Positions 33,237 through 43,738 of a stretch of DNA of 64,000 bases are shown piece after piece. The notes beneath the pieces are model-generated. The model worked only from the letters and a program-made list of their open reading frames with translations. It was not told the origin of the DNA and did not search any database. Position 1 is the first letter of the stretch. Every line of letters starts with the position of its first letter. This DNA is from Brachynemurus nebulosus (taxonomy: Eukaryota; Arthropoda; Insecta; Neuroptera; Myrmeleontidae): positions 3,219,501 to 3,283,500 of the forward strand of contig JAPWDM010000016.1 in assembly GCA_035578155.1 (NCBI GenBank), given 5' to 3'. The position numbers were made by a program, and so were the translations under genes.

Positions 33237-34412
33237 TTACTTCTGCTCCTGCCCCGTTGTCTCTTTCTTGGTGGCCCCGAGCAGTGTAATCACCGCCTGA
33301 GTCGCCCCGCAGAAAAACTTCCCGCTTGCTTCCTTAATCCTTTCGGTGGTGGCGAGGTCCACGCTGAGAACCAGTCTCACCCCATTGGGTTCGGTCTTCC
33401 TCTCGTAGACCCTCCACGACCGAGTGCTAATGCCAGGGTTCTGCCGTTCCAGCCTCTTCAGAATTATTTCCGTTTCTACCGCTGGCCCGGGAACCCACGC
33501 AATGACACTTTTATACGTAGGAAGAGCTTCCATACTGATAATCTTCAGTTTGGAGTCCTCCCACGGTTTTAGGTTATCGATGTTGCCGGTCAGCCAGTTC
33601 TTCGTTGTCTCATCTTGACAAACGATAATGGCCGCTCCTTTTGCTAAATAGCAGTCGAAAAATCTTGGGATAATCCCCCCCCCATCTTCGGGGAGCTCAT
33701 CCACAAGCCTGCCGATTGCCGCCTGAATATCTAGGAGTCTCTCTCTAGTGAGCAAGGTATCAGGATAGCCCTCGTTAACGATAGCCATCCTGACTCCATT
33801 CTGCGCCACTTTTGAGTATTCTCCTCTGGCTTTCTTTACTTGCTGTTCTGGTGTAGTCCCTGTCTCAGTCCTAGGGCGCTTCCCAGAAGATGTTGATGGA
33901 AGGCTTTCTTGTTGGTCGGAAACGCCTGCCACTGAAGCTTCCTTAGCGAGCCGAGCTGCTCTTCTCCTTTTCTTCTCGGCACCGCTACGATTTCTTTTTT
34001 TAAGTTTTAGGCTTCCCACTTTATCAGCTAGCATGCCTACCTCAACAGATGCCCCTTTCGGAGTCTCTGCTGTTGAAGTGGACCCTTTTGGAAAGTCCAC
34101 CTCACGTCTTTCGGAGTCCCCAGTTAAGGAGCTCTCCGGTTTATTAAAAGTATTTTTATTATCCATACGATTCCCACGCGGAATGAGGATATAATCCGTC
34201 ACTCTACTGCGGAGCCTCTCGCAGTAGAGAAGGTCTTCATACAAAGGGGTTCGACCTGGTGCTCCTAGGGGATCGTTCGCGACACACCTCCTATGTGCCA
34301 TGCACCCCCCGACACGATGCCTTCCATCTTGGGTTAGGGTTTTTGTTAACCGAGGTTTTCTCCTCGAGTGCAGTTTCTTCGTCCGGTCTCTCAGGTCCAT
34401 CCTGTTCGACAT
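33237..34412 (-). CDS. I/LOA-type LINE ORF1 (gag-like nucleic-acid-binding protein)
   Basis: An intact 391-residue ORF from ATG 34410-34412. The N-terminus is arginine-rich and the middle has a lysine/arginine cluster (KKRNRSGAEKKRRRAARLAK). The C-terminal half (about 200-370: TRERLLDIQAAIGRLVDE, GAAIIVCQDETTKNWL) resembles the DUF4780-type domain found in LINE ORF1 proteins of arthropods. No CCHC knuckles are seen. It would coat the LINE RNA. No lesion is visible. Confidence 0.8.
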   Translation of the reverse strand: MSNRMDLRDRTKKLHSRRKPRLTKTLTQDGRHRVGGCMAHRRCVANDPLGAPGRTPLYEDLLYCERLRSRVTDYILIPRGNRMDNKNTFNKPESSLTGDSERREVDFPKGSTSTAETPKGASVEVGMLADKVGSLKLKKRNRSGAEKKRRRAARLAKEASVAGVSDQQESLPSTSSGKRPRTETGTTPEQQVKKARGEYSKVAQNGVRMAIVNEGYPDTLLTRERLLDIQAAIGRLVDELPEDGGGIIPRFFDCYLAKGAAIIVCQDETTKNWLTGNIDNLKPWEDSKLKIISMEALPTYKSVIAWVPGPAVETEIILKRLERQNPGISTRSWRVYERKTEPNGVRLVLSVDLATTERIKEASGKFFCGATQAVITLLGATKKETTGQEQK

Positions 34413-34990
34413 GGGTGACCCTACCAGTAACTTACGTTACCGTCGACATAGCATGGGCCATCACTGAGGCACGCAAGCCATCACACCAACGACAAGGTCC
34501 TACTGCACCCAGGGACAGGATTATTTTAGTTTACATCTTTAGGGTAAATTTAAAAAAAAATTACTACGGTTACTGCTATGCCTTTGGTCGATAATCACTT
34601 TTAAAGATTTTTTGTTTATCGATTAAAAAATGTCTCAAAATTTAAGTCTAACAAAGCATTACATAGAAACATGAAGTGATAATTAACCAAATGTATTTTT
34701 CCTGTAATCTCCTGACTTTTCTGAACATTTTCATGAAAAAATTATTGCTTTATGTTAAATATTACAGAAGTTATGGATTTTTTAATATAATAACGTCACC
34801 GAAAGTGATACCTTTTAACCCTATTTTGCTAAATTTCAAAAATTCATAACTTGAAAACTATTAGAGATAATTTTCTTAAATTTTGTACAGATGATTAGGA
34901 TGGTTAAATAAACAAATAAAAAAATTTTCAGCTAAATCTGAGGTCATGGGTGACATGACCTGGATGAAGTGGCGTGTAATGACCCAGTAG

Positions 34991-35763
<773 letters not shown>

Positions 35764-36345
35764 TATAACGTAAAAGCCCCTATACCGGAACACACTATTT
35801 TTAGGTGTGTAATTAAACTGGCTTATAAAAATTGACAAATAAATTAAACACCCATTTTTTTTTCTTAATAAGCATGAAAGAAAATTTTTTTTATTCCAAT
35901 GAATATGTTTTTAAAAAAATACAACCCAAAATTTTTTATTTATTAATGTTTTACTTTTACAAAATGTCGATATCTATATCCAAACAGAGAAATATTAATG
36001 ACACTAGAAAACCAATATACAAACAGACGTGTAATATGAGTAATATGATACATAGAGTGACATCTAGACGTCAAAGTAGGAAACAGAATGGTTTAAGTAT
36101 CAGACGTAAATAAACGATCAAAATACCTACTGTATTCAACAAAAATTGTTTAATATGTATATACGATATGTATTTTTTTAATTAAGTAAGGAAACATTAA
36201 ATGCGAGGTGAATTTAAATTGAAAAATAATCATTCTATTAATTATAATTTTTGTTACCAGAGGTTACTTTCAGAAATAACTTCATTAATATCAAAACTGT
36301 TCGGACATATTATCGCGTTCTTGTATAAGGGCTTTTACGTTATAT
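35764..36345. mobile_element. MITE with 21-bp terminal inverted repeats
   Basis: The left end TATAACGTAAAAGCCCCTATA pairs with the right end TATAAGGGCTTTTACGTTATA (one mismatch). The 582-bp body is AT-rich; a 93-codon open frame inside shows no domain and is not called. TA at the edges is compatible with a TA duplication. Confidence 0.7.
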
Positions 36346-36409
36346 AGAAATAATACCCCTGTCGCAGCATCTGCATAACATAGCGAATTTCCAAATCTTG
36401 GGCACTGGC

Positions 36410-37670
36410 GGATCTCATCTAAGACCTGTACCTATCGGTACTAAAAATCGGTCAGTTATTTTATTTTTGACACTTTTAGGTCCTACTGACACTGTCAGAC
36501 CTTACATAACGTAATCTATATGTATCTAAAATAGCTTAGCTCCCCAACAGTGAAAAAATTTTCAAAATCGGTCGGTTAGTTTATTTTTGACACTTTTGGA
36601 TCCGATGGACCCTGGCAGACTTTACATAACGTAGTCTATATTTATCTAAAATAGTTAAGCTCGGTAACAGTGAAAAAATTTTCAAAATCGGTCGGTTAGT
36701 TTATTTTTACCACTTTTGGGTCCCATGGACCCTGGCGGACCCTAAATAACGTAATGTATGTCTATCTAAAATAGCTTAGCTCCCCAACAGTGAAAAAATT
36801 TTCAAAATCGGTCGGTTAGTTTATTTTTGACACTTTTGGGTTCTATGGACCTTGGTGGACCTTACATAACGTAATTTATATTTATCTAATATAGTTTAGC
36901 TCTGTAACAGTGAAAAAATTTTCAAAATCGGTCAGTTAGTTTATTTTTGACACTTCTGGATCCTATGGACCCTGGCAGACCTTACATAACGAAATCTATA
37001 TTTATCTAAAACAGTTTAGCTCTGTAACAGTGAAAAAATTGTCAAAATCGATCAGGCAGTTTATTTTTGACACTTTTGGGTCCTATGGACCCAGGCGGAC
37101 CTTACATAACGTAATCGATATTTATCTAAAATAGTTTAGCTCTGTAACAGTGAAAAAATTTTTAAAATTGGTCGTTTAGTTTATTTTTTACAATTATGGG
37201 ATCAGTAAATCCTGGCGAAACTCATACAAGTCTAGTACTCTAACAGTAAGAAAAGGGTTCCAGACCTTACATAATGTATTCTAAATCTATCTAAAATAGT
37301 TTAGCTCTCTAACAGTGAAGAAATTTTTAAAATTGGTCGTTTAGTTTATTTTTTACAATTATGGGATCAGTAAATCCTGGCGAAACTCATACAAGTCTAG
37401 TACTCTAACAGTAAGAAAAGGGTTCTAAGGATCTCATATAACTTATGGCAGTCCGTAAGCTTCTTGCGGACATCATTTAATTAATTAATTCAAATACTTT
37501 AACTTACTAACTGTGAAAAATTTTTTAAAATCGATTGGTTAATTAATTTCTGGCCTTTTTAGGTCCCGAAAACCTTGACCTCACATAAAATACCTTAAAT
37601 CCATTTGAAATGGTTTAATTTTTTAACATTATTAATTATTAGTGAAAAAATTTTCAAAATCGATTCAAAA
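36410..37670 (+). repeat. ~120-bp tandem satellite array
   Basis: The string AACAGTGAAAAAATTTTCAA recurs at about 120-bp steps (near 36544, 36664, 36784, 36904, 37024 and 37144), with a shared ATAACGTAATCTATATTTAT block. A longer variant of about 165 bp (with ATGGGATCAGTAAATCCTGG) occurs twice near 37185 and 37355. Units decay towards 37670. Bases 36359-36392 resemble the loop of FB2 (GCATAACATAG). Confidence 0.9.
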
Positions 37671-38331
37671 TATTTTTCCGTGCATACATATGTACATTGT
37701 ACATATTTTGTTTTGTATCATATTTAATAATATTATATCATAACATAATCTTCAATTTCTTGTTTACTTAAAAATTCAATAAAAAAAAAAAAAAAAATTC
37801 TTCATTACATTAGCTTAGAAAATCTGTTTAATTTACATTTTTTAACATGAGATAGAACCATGCTAATTATAATGCAATAAATGAGAAACAAAACTCTATA
37901 CATGTATGTGTGTTATAACACATGTATGTGAATAGGCTTCACTTGTTCTCACAAAATTCTTTAATAAAAAAGTGAAATATTTTTATACTTTATAAAGAAC
38001 TGAGATATAAATATAAATTACTTATTAGACTAACAAAGAAAGAAAACTAATAATATAATGGAGAAAATTCGAGAAAATTTACATTTTCTCGAAAAATACT
38101 TAAAATAGAAAGAAAATTATAAGAATATTTTCTTCATAATTTTTTTTTCCTTTTCAACGATGTAAAAATCGAACTGTCTTATGATAGGATCGAATGATAA
38201 AAAATGGCCAGAAAACCTACTTCTGGGCATCCGACGTGTCTGGCTAACGAACTTAGCCGAGCCAATTCAGAATCCAGTCCGCACACAAAATTTCATAAGC
38301 ATTAGACGTTTCGTTCGAGAGTTATCGTGGC

Positions 38332-38334
<3 letters not shown>
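37671..38334. other. No gene seen
   Basis: AT-rich, with short A runs; no supported ORF, no recognised repeat except the approach to the next AT tract. Confidence 0.5.
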
Positions 38335-38414
<80 letters not shown>

Positions 38415-38560
38415 TTTAGTGAATATCATTTTCGTATTCTAGGGACCTCAAAACACATTTCTGTTATGATCCCGGGCTTAGGTCCCGTCATGACACCTAC
38501 TGTAATAGCGTATTTCCAGTTTCACTTTTGGAAATTCGCTAAAAAACGTTGCTTGCTACT
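38335..38560 (+). repeat. (AT)n tract plus flanking repeat, copy b
   Basis: AT run at 38335-38411, followed by TTCTAGGGACCTC, ACATTTCTGTTATG and CATGACACCTACTGTAATAG, similar to the right flank of the AT tract at 28232. Same orientation as that copy. Confidence 0.65.
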
Positions 38561-39180
38561 TGTGTGAATTGTATATCGCGCGTTTTCTGTCTCAACCTCG
38601 TATAAGGTTTTTTGACGGTTTTGAGTTAGAAAGTCATACATGTACATAATTCACTTCCCCATATGATGCACTAAGAAATATTGCAAAATAGTTATTTGCA
38701 AATGGAAAAATAATTATTCAATTTAATACAAACTTGTACGACATGAACTAAATTTAGTTTTCTGACAAAACATGGTATATGGTATATTAGTTTGTGTAAT
38801 AGTTATTTGTGTATTAAGAGCGCAAAATGATGCATTGCCGCTCGATTGAGAATGTTGTGCAATGTCATTTTTAATTGATATTTTGCAATTATTTTGAAAT
38901 TTAATAAAATTAATATTTCACTTGATTACGATAAAAATAATTAATAATTTTAGAATCTGTTTATTTGTTACCATAGAAAATATAAACAACGCCTACCCCA
39001 TTTGTATACGTTGAGCGAGCGACAAAGTATTACTTTTCCGCTTTAAAGCGCAAAGTAGTAATTTGTTGCTCGGCAACAAGAGTCTTCGGCAAATACACAT
39101 TTTGCGCTCTCTTCACAGAGCGCAAAAGTCTACTTTACACTAAGATTGTAGAAAAAATTATTATCAGCATACTCTACCCT
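38561..39180. other. No gene seen
   Basis: AT-rich with a short motif AGCGCAAA repeated three times (near 38819, 39048 and 39118). No supported ORF. Confidence 0.5.
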
Positions 39181-39393
39181 ACATTTTTATCAGCATACCC
39201 TCGTACTTGACCAAGATACAACTATCTGACACTAAAGTTTGCAGGTACTGTACACCACAAGTCCAATGGTACGTAGTGGTCGGTGCAAATTTAAGTGGAA
39301 GTACGTAAAATCGGAAGATCAGGAGCGTCGGTAAACTTTTATTTGAGGCGAGGAGCTGGTAAATATTATTTATTATATAAACAAGTATACCCT

Positions 39394-39588
39394 ATTTCAG
39401 ATACAATTGATCATGAGTGAAACTTAAAAAATTAAATAATTCTTATATTCAAAACAAATCAATGTTCTATTCTTTTCTAAAAACAAACTGTAATTTTAAA
39501 ATTTACGTAAGTGCAATAATGAAAGAGATAAAGCCAAGAAAACGGAAATTATTTAAATGACGAAGCATGGTTAAATTTAACTGAAATA
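39394..39588 (+). repeat. Dispersed ~200-bp repeat, copy 3 of 3
   Basis: Starts ATTTCAGATACAATTGATCA, ends AACTGAAAT, same orientation as the copies at 9422 and 15818. It abuts the left fold-back arm. Confidence 0.75.
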
Positions 39589-39616
39589 GACCATACATAT
39601 TAAATATAAATAAGTA

Positions 39617-39762
39617 CAGTATGCTTCAAAAAATTATCGGACACCTTAACGGGGAGTGCCTACACTTTTAACACGGCAGTGTACCACAACATTTAGTACA
39701 GTCAAAAGTGTGGACATTCTCCCCCTGGGTGAGAGTGTTCGATCACTTTTTGACGCGTACTG
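39617..39762. mobile_element. Small mariner-type MITE
   Basis: 146 bp, starting CAGTATGCTTCAAAAA and ending in the imperfect complement (TTTTTGACGCGTACTG), with TA on both sides (39615-39616, 39763-39764). The whole element is close to a hairpin. Non-coding. Confidence 0.75.
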
Positions 39763-39994
39763 TACATATTTATATGTATATAATATGTACTTGTTTATAT
39801 AATAAATAATATTTACCAGCCCTTCAAATAAAAGTTTTCCGACGCTCCTGATCTTCCAATTTTACGTAGGTACTTCCCCTTAAATCTGCACCTACCACTA
39901 CGTACCATTGGATTTGTGATGTACAGCACCTGCGAACTCTAATGTCAGTTAGTTGTATCTTGGTCTAGTACGAGGGTATGCTGATAAAAATGTT

Positions 39995-40380
39995 ACTATT
40001 TCAAAAAATAATTTTACAACAACTAGTATACCATATATATAGGAACTGCAATATAACGTAGTGGCCGGTACAAAATAAGGGGAAGTACGTTATATCGCAT
40101 GACCAGGGCCGTCAGTAAAATTTTTTTAAGGGGGTACAGAAACATTATATGCGAACACATACGCATTTCATTATTGATATACACACGTGTATACTCTTAC
40201 TTAAATGCATGTTTACAAGGACAGTCACACGTCTTTAGCTAAATACATATGTACTAAAAAACCGACTTCACTACCCGATAAAAAATATATATATATATAT
40301 ATAATTTTATATAATTCATAATTCATAATTAATAATATATAATAAATTAATAATATATAAAAATAATTCATAACTATCAA
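39995..40380. other. No gene; diverged repeat arm
   Basis: Holds the diverged fold-back arm near 40040-40140 and AT-rich sequence. No ORF. Confidence 0.5.
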
Positions 40381-40614
40381 TTATTTGAGAAATATCAGTA
40401 CGATCATTTATACAATACACGAGGCGCGGATAAACTTGTAACTATTCAGTCAACAAAGACGTATATAAATATTGGAGTGCTAAACATGTGTATTAAAATT
40501 TTTAATAACATTCCAACACATTTAAAAAATTTAAATAATAGGCAATTTAAGAATGAATTAAAAAGTTTTTTGTTGACAAAGAATTTTTATAATATTAAGG
40601 AATTTATGGAATGA
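40381..40614 (+). pseudogene. C-terminus of a LINE reverse transcriptase ORF (remnant)
   Basis: An open frame without ATG ends at TGA 40612-40614. It reads FEKYQYDHLYNTRGAD, then FNNIPTHLKNL and FKNELKSFLL, a pattern seen at the C-terminal end of many non-LTR ORF2 proteins. An (ATT)n tail at about 40650-40722 follows after about 35 bp, as expected for a 5'-truncated LINE copy. Clade not assigned. Confidence 0.6.
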
Positions 40615-40649
40615 CTTATTCTATGTACTCTGTACTTTATTGAGTAAAG

Positions 40650-40726
<77 letters not shown>

Positions 40727-41060
40727 ATTTTATATAATTTATATATAATTATATAAAATTTATATATAATTATACAAAATTTTATATAATTGTATACAAA
40801 AAATGGCCCGATAGAATTATATAGAATATTCTTCTATATATAATTTTATATAATTGTATGTAGTTATATGGAATTATATATAATTATATGAAATTATCTG
40901 TAATTATATGCAATTCTATAAATGATTACAAGTTTTTCCATAACTGTTATAAAAATTATATAGAATTATATAAAATTATATATACTTAATAAAATGTATT
41001 TTTTTTGGGGGGGGGGGGAATGTTATATCAAATATTTTTTCCCTTTTTGAATTCAGAACT
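40650..41060. repeat. (ATT)n tail and TATATAATT-rich low-complexity sequence
   Basis: About 24 ATT units, then 300 bp of variations on TATATAATTTTATA. A run of ten G lies near 41010. GGCCCGATAGAATTATATAG at 40806 recurs inverted near 41770, so the low-complexity blocks are related. Confidence 0.8.
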
Positions 41061-41532
41061 AATTCGACTTTCGTTATGAACATTATTGAATCGTTATACC
41101 TTATCAGGCTTATCAGTGTTATAAAATGCGTGATATGTGTCATATGATATTTGTGTTTTGTCTGTATGTAAGCGATGTATGCGAAGACAGTCGATGGTAT
41201 ACGAACATATATGCTTCAGGTGTGGTGTTTGTCGTATTTGTTGTATATCTTGTATAATATACGGGATATACGGTTATGAGAACTTAGATTGGTTAGGTTG
41301 TGTCGGTTGTGTTGTGATAGCCACAAGCCACGCACAACGAGAACGAACACAACACACTCATGAACAGTATTTCATTACAGCTGGACACGAACGTGAATAT
41401 TGTAATTTTTATTGTTTGATCTACAAAAATAAAGTTGTTTTATGCATATTTTTTTTAATAATTTAATAAAATTTAGCACACCGTACATACAAAAAACATG
41501 ATGCAGACAAAGTAGAATCAGTGTGGTGTCAT
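41061..41532. other. No supported gene
   Basis: A 109-codon open frame here begins at GTG and has cysteine-rich, non-conserved-looking sequence. No domain is recognised, so it is not called. Confidence 0.5.
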
Positions 41533-41680
41533 TTAAAGGAACAAAAAGTGATATTTTTACGTCAGATTACATAAATTTTTACTAGTAGCTACAAGTGATC
41601 GTTGAAAAAACAAATTATTTCTTTGTAAAGCAAAAATATATGTATTTGACGTAAAGAAATGTCACTTTTTGTTCCCTTAA
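41533..41680. mobile_element. Small MITE with TTAA borders (piggyBac-like)
   Basis: TTAA at 41533-41536 and 41677-41680 flank inverted ends AGGAACAAAAAGTGA and TCACTTTTTGTTCCC. The inverted repeats extend to about 30 bp with TTTTACGTCA. The TTAA duplication is the hallmark of piggyBac-type transposition. No ORF. Confidence 0.75.
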
Positions 41681-41889
41681 TTTTAATAGGCACGCACAGA
41701 TTGTATGCCCCTATTCTACCAGTAGCAAAAATATATATAATTCTATATAGTTATATATAAATTCTATACAATTTTATCGGGCCATTTTTTGTATACAATT
41801 ATATATAATCATTCTATATAATTATATATAAATATTTTTTCTCGGGTATTGGTTAGCAATTGAAAAATAGACCAAACAGTGCAATTTAA

Positions 41890-42960
41890 TAATAGTTTTA
41901 GAATATTCTATTCGGAAATTAGGAAAGATATCGGAAAACTAACTTTACTATGGGATTTGCCATTAAAGTAATGGTTGAATAGCGGAATTTGACAAAAATT
42001 CTAGATCATTCTATTCGAAACCTAGAATAGATATCAAAAAATAAACTTTACCATTAGATAGGTCATCAAAGAAAATGCTAAATAACGGAATTTGAGAAAT
42101 GTTCTCGAATATTCTATTCGGAAACTAAAAAAATATTCAGAAAGCGACTTCATCAGTAGATTGCACCTTGGCAAAAAATGTCAAATAGTGGGTACTATAC
42201 GAAAGTTTTAGTTATAAATTTACGCCAACGTATTCGATTGCAAAAAAGTATAATATTTATATTTTCCTTAAATAAAGAATCTTAACTCTTGTTAAATTCC
42301 ACTATTTGATCTTTTATTTAATAATTAGATGAGTGATAAAATCGGTTTTTTGATATTTTTGCTAATTCTCGAATAGAACATTCTAGAATATTGTTCAATT
42401 TTTGTTATTTAGGCTTTCATTCGACGACAAATCCGATGGAGAAATCAGTTTTCCGATATTTTTACTAGTTCTCGAATAGAACATTCTAGAACATTGTTCA
42501 ATTTTTGCTATTTAAGCTTTTATTTGATAACCAATTCGATAGTGAAGTCAGTTTCCTAATATCTTTGCTAGTTCTCGAATAGAACATTCAAGAACATTGC
42601 TAAATTTTTGTTATTTATGCTTTTATTCGAAGACCAATTCGATGGTGGAGCTAGTCTCGCGATATCTTTGCTAGTTCTCGAATAGAACATTCTAGAACAT
42701 TGCTAATTTTTTTTTTATTTATGCTTTTATTCGAAGACCAATTCGATGATGAAGTTAGTTTCCCGATATTCTTGCTAGATTCCGAATAGAATTTTTGCTT
42801 AATTCTGCTGTTTAGTCCCTTCTTTGGTAGACTATCAAATGGTGAAGTCGGTTTTTCGACATCTTTGCTATTTTTCGAATAGAATATTCTGGAACTTTTA
42901 TCAAAATTTGTTATCTGGGTTTTTTTCCATAACCAATCAAATCGTGAAATCGATGTGTAT
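41890..42960. repeat. ~101-bp satellite array with an orientation switch
   Basis: Bases about 42290-42960 hold six or so head-to-tail units around CTCGAATAGAACATTCTAGA at roughly 100-bp steps. Bases about 41890-42230 hold about three units in the opposite direction (ATTCTATTCGGAAAC). The switch lies at about 42235-42290. The right end is cut by the LTR at 42991. Confidence 0.85.
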
Positions 42961-42990
42961 ATGCACACATATTTGTCTACGTATGCATAT

Positions 42991-43738
42991 TGCAACGGAT
43001 GTGGCTGTCCGTGCTTGATATTTCTCTGTTGTATGTCCCTTTAACACATGTTTAATTGTTGGATTCTTCCAAATCGTGGATTCTTATCAGTTCGTCAAAT
43101 GGCACAAATACGCATTGATCAATTTAAAATCGATAATTTATTTTCATATTGTTTGTCGAGTACATAATGCTTTTCACAAATTAACAAAAGTAGTTTTAAC
43201 TTAAAATAATTATACTTTACAATATGGATGCCATCATTAACTTTACTTAGTTTAATAATTTTATATTTTCTTTAGTTTTAAACTAGCTTAGTATTATAGA
43301 TTTTATTAATTTTCACATTTTTTAATTAAATTGTTTTGTTAGTTTTTATTTTATAATTTTCTAATTTTTTAAATTCAATATTACATTACAAATTTTAATT
43401 ATATATTTTTTGCGTGTTGATTCGTTTGTAACTTGAAACCGACTTCTTTTTTAAACTCCTTTCTGTTCCCTCTCTGCCACCGTTGTCCCCCATCACCACC
43501 TAGCCTCATAATTCCTCTTTTTTATTTTTTTGGAACTAATTATGATGCTTGTGGTAATACAGGTTTCAGCAACTGTGGTACTTATAATATCAGCGGTTCC
43601 AATATTGGCCGCTAGATGGCACTATACATTCTAATTAGCATTCATGTCGCTGCAATTGATTTAACTGCCACCAGATGGTCGTCCAAACTTTACGCGCTAG
43701 ATTCAAAAGTATATGTCATAGATGTTGTCACCGTTACA
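42991..43738 (-). repeat. LTR of element A (left copy, 3' LTR)
   Basis: 748 bp, matching the split right copy. It contains apparent ORFs of 60-71 codons that also occur in the other LTR and are not genes. Confidence 0.85.

Larger units (their letters stand above)
29445..34518 (-). mobile_element. Full-length I/LOA-type LINE with 14-bp target duplication
   Basis: Flanked by the direct repeat GATTATTTTAGTTT at 29431-29444 and 34519-34532. On the minus strand: a leader of about 105 bp, ORF1, ORF2 with endonuclease, RT and RNase H, a short 3' UTR and an (ATTC)n tail (29445-29469). Its GC content is higher than its surroundings. Only two lesions are seen in ORF2, so it is a fairly recent arrival. 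Confidence 0.9.
28471..34990. mobile_element. Large fold-back element (FB2), right arm split by a LINE
   Basis: Left arm about 28471-29175; loop about 29176-29228; right arm 29229-29444 plus 34533-34990. The outer ends are CAGTAGGGTC and GACCCAGTAG. The arms are near-perfect inverted repeats of roughly 690 bp that share CCCATGACCTCAGATTTAGC and CTAGTTGACATAGA. No ORF of its own. Removing the LINE at 29445-34518 leaves an element of about 1.43 kb. Superfamily not recognised. Confidence 0.8.
39181..39994. mobile_element. Fold-back element with ~210-bp arms and two nested repeats
   Basis: Left arm about 39181-39390 pairs with right arm about 39776-39994 (TTATCAGCATACCCTCGTAC at the left and its complement at the right). 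Between the arms lie a copy of the ~200-bp dispersed repeat and a small mariner-type MITE. A diverged third arm-like segment follows at about 40040-40140 (CGTAGTGGCCGGTAC). Confidence 0.8.

Noticed and set aside
29877..34594. Plus-strand ORFs opposite the I/LOA-type LINE
   Set aside because: Antisense shadows of ORF1 and ORF2.
41137..41466. 109-codon cysteine-rich ORF
   Set aside because: Starts at GTG, has no domain, and the cysteines come from TGT-rich sequence.
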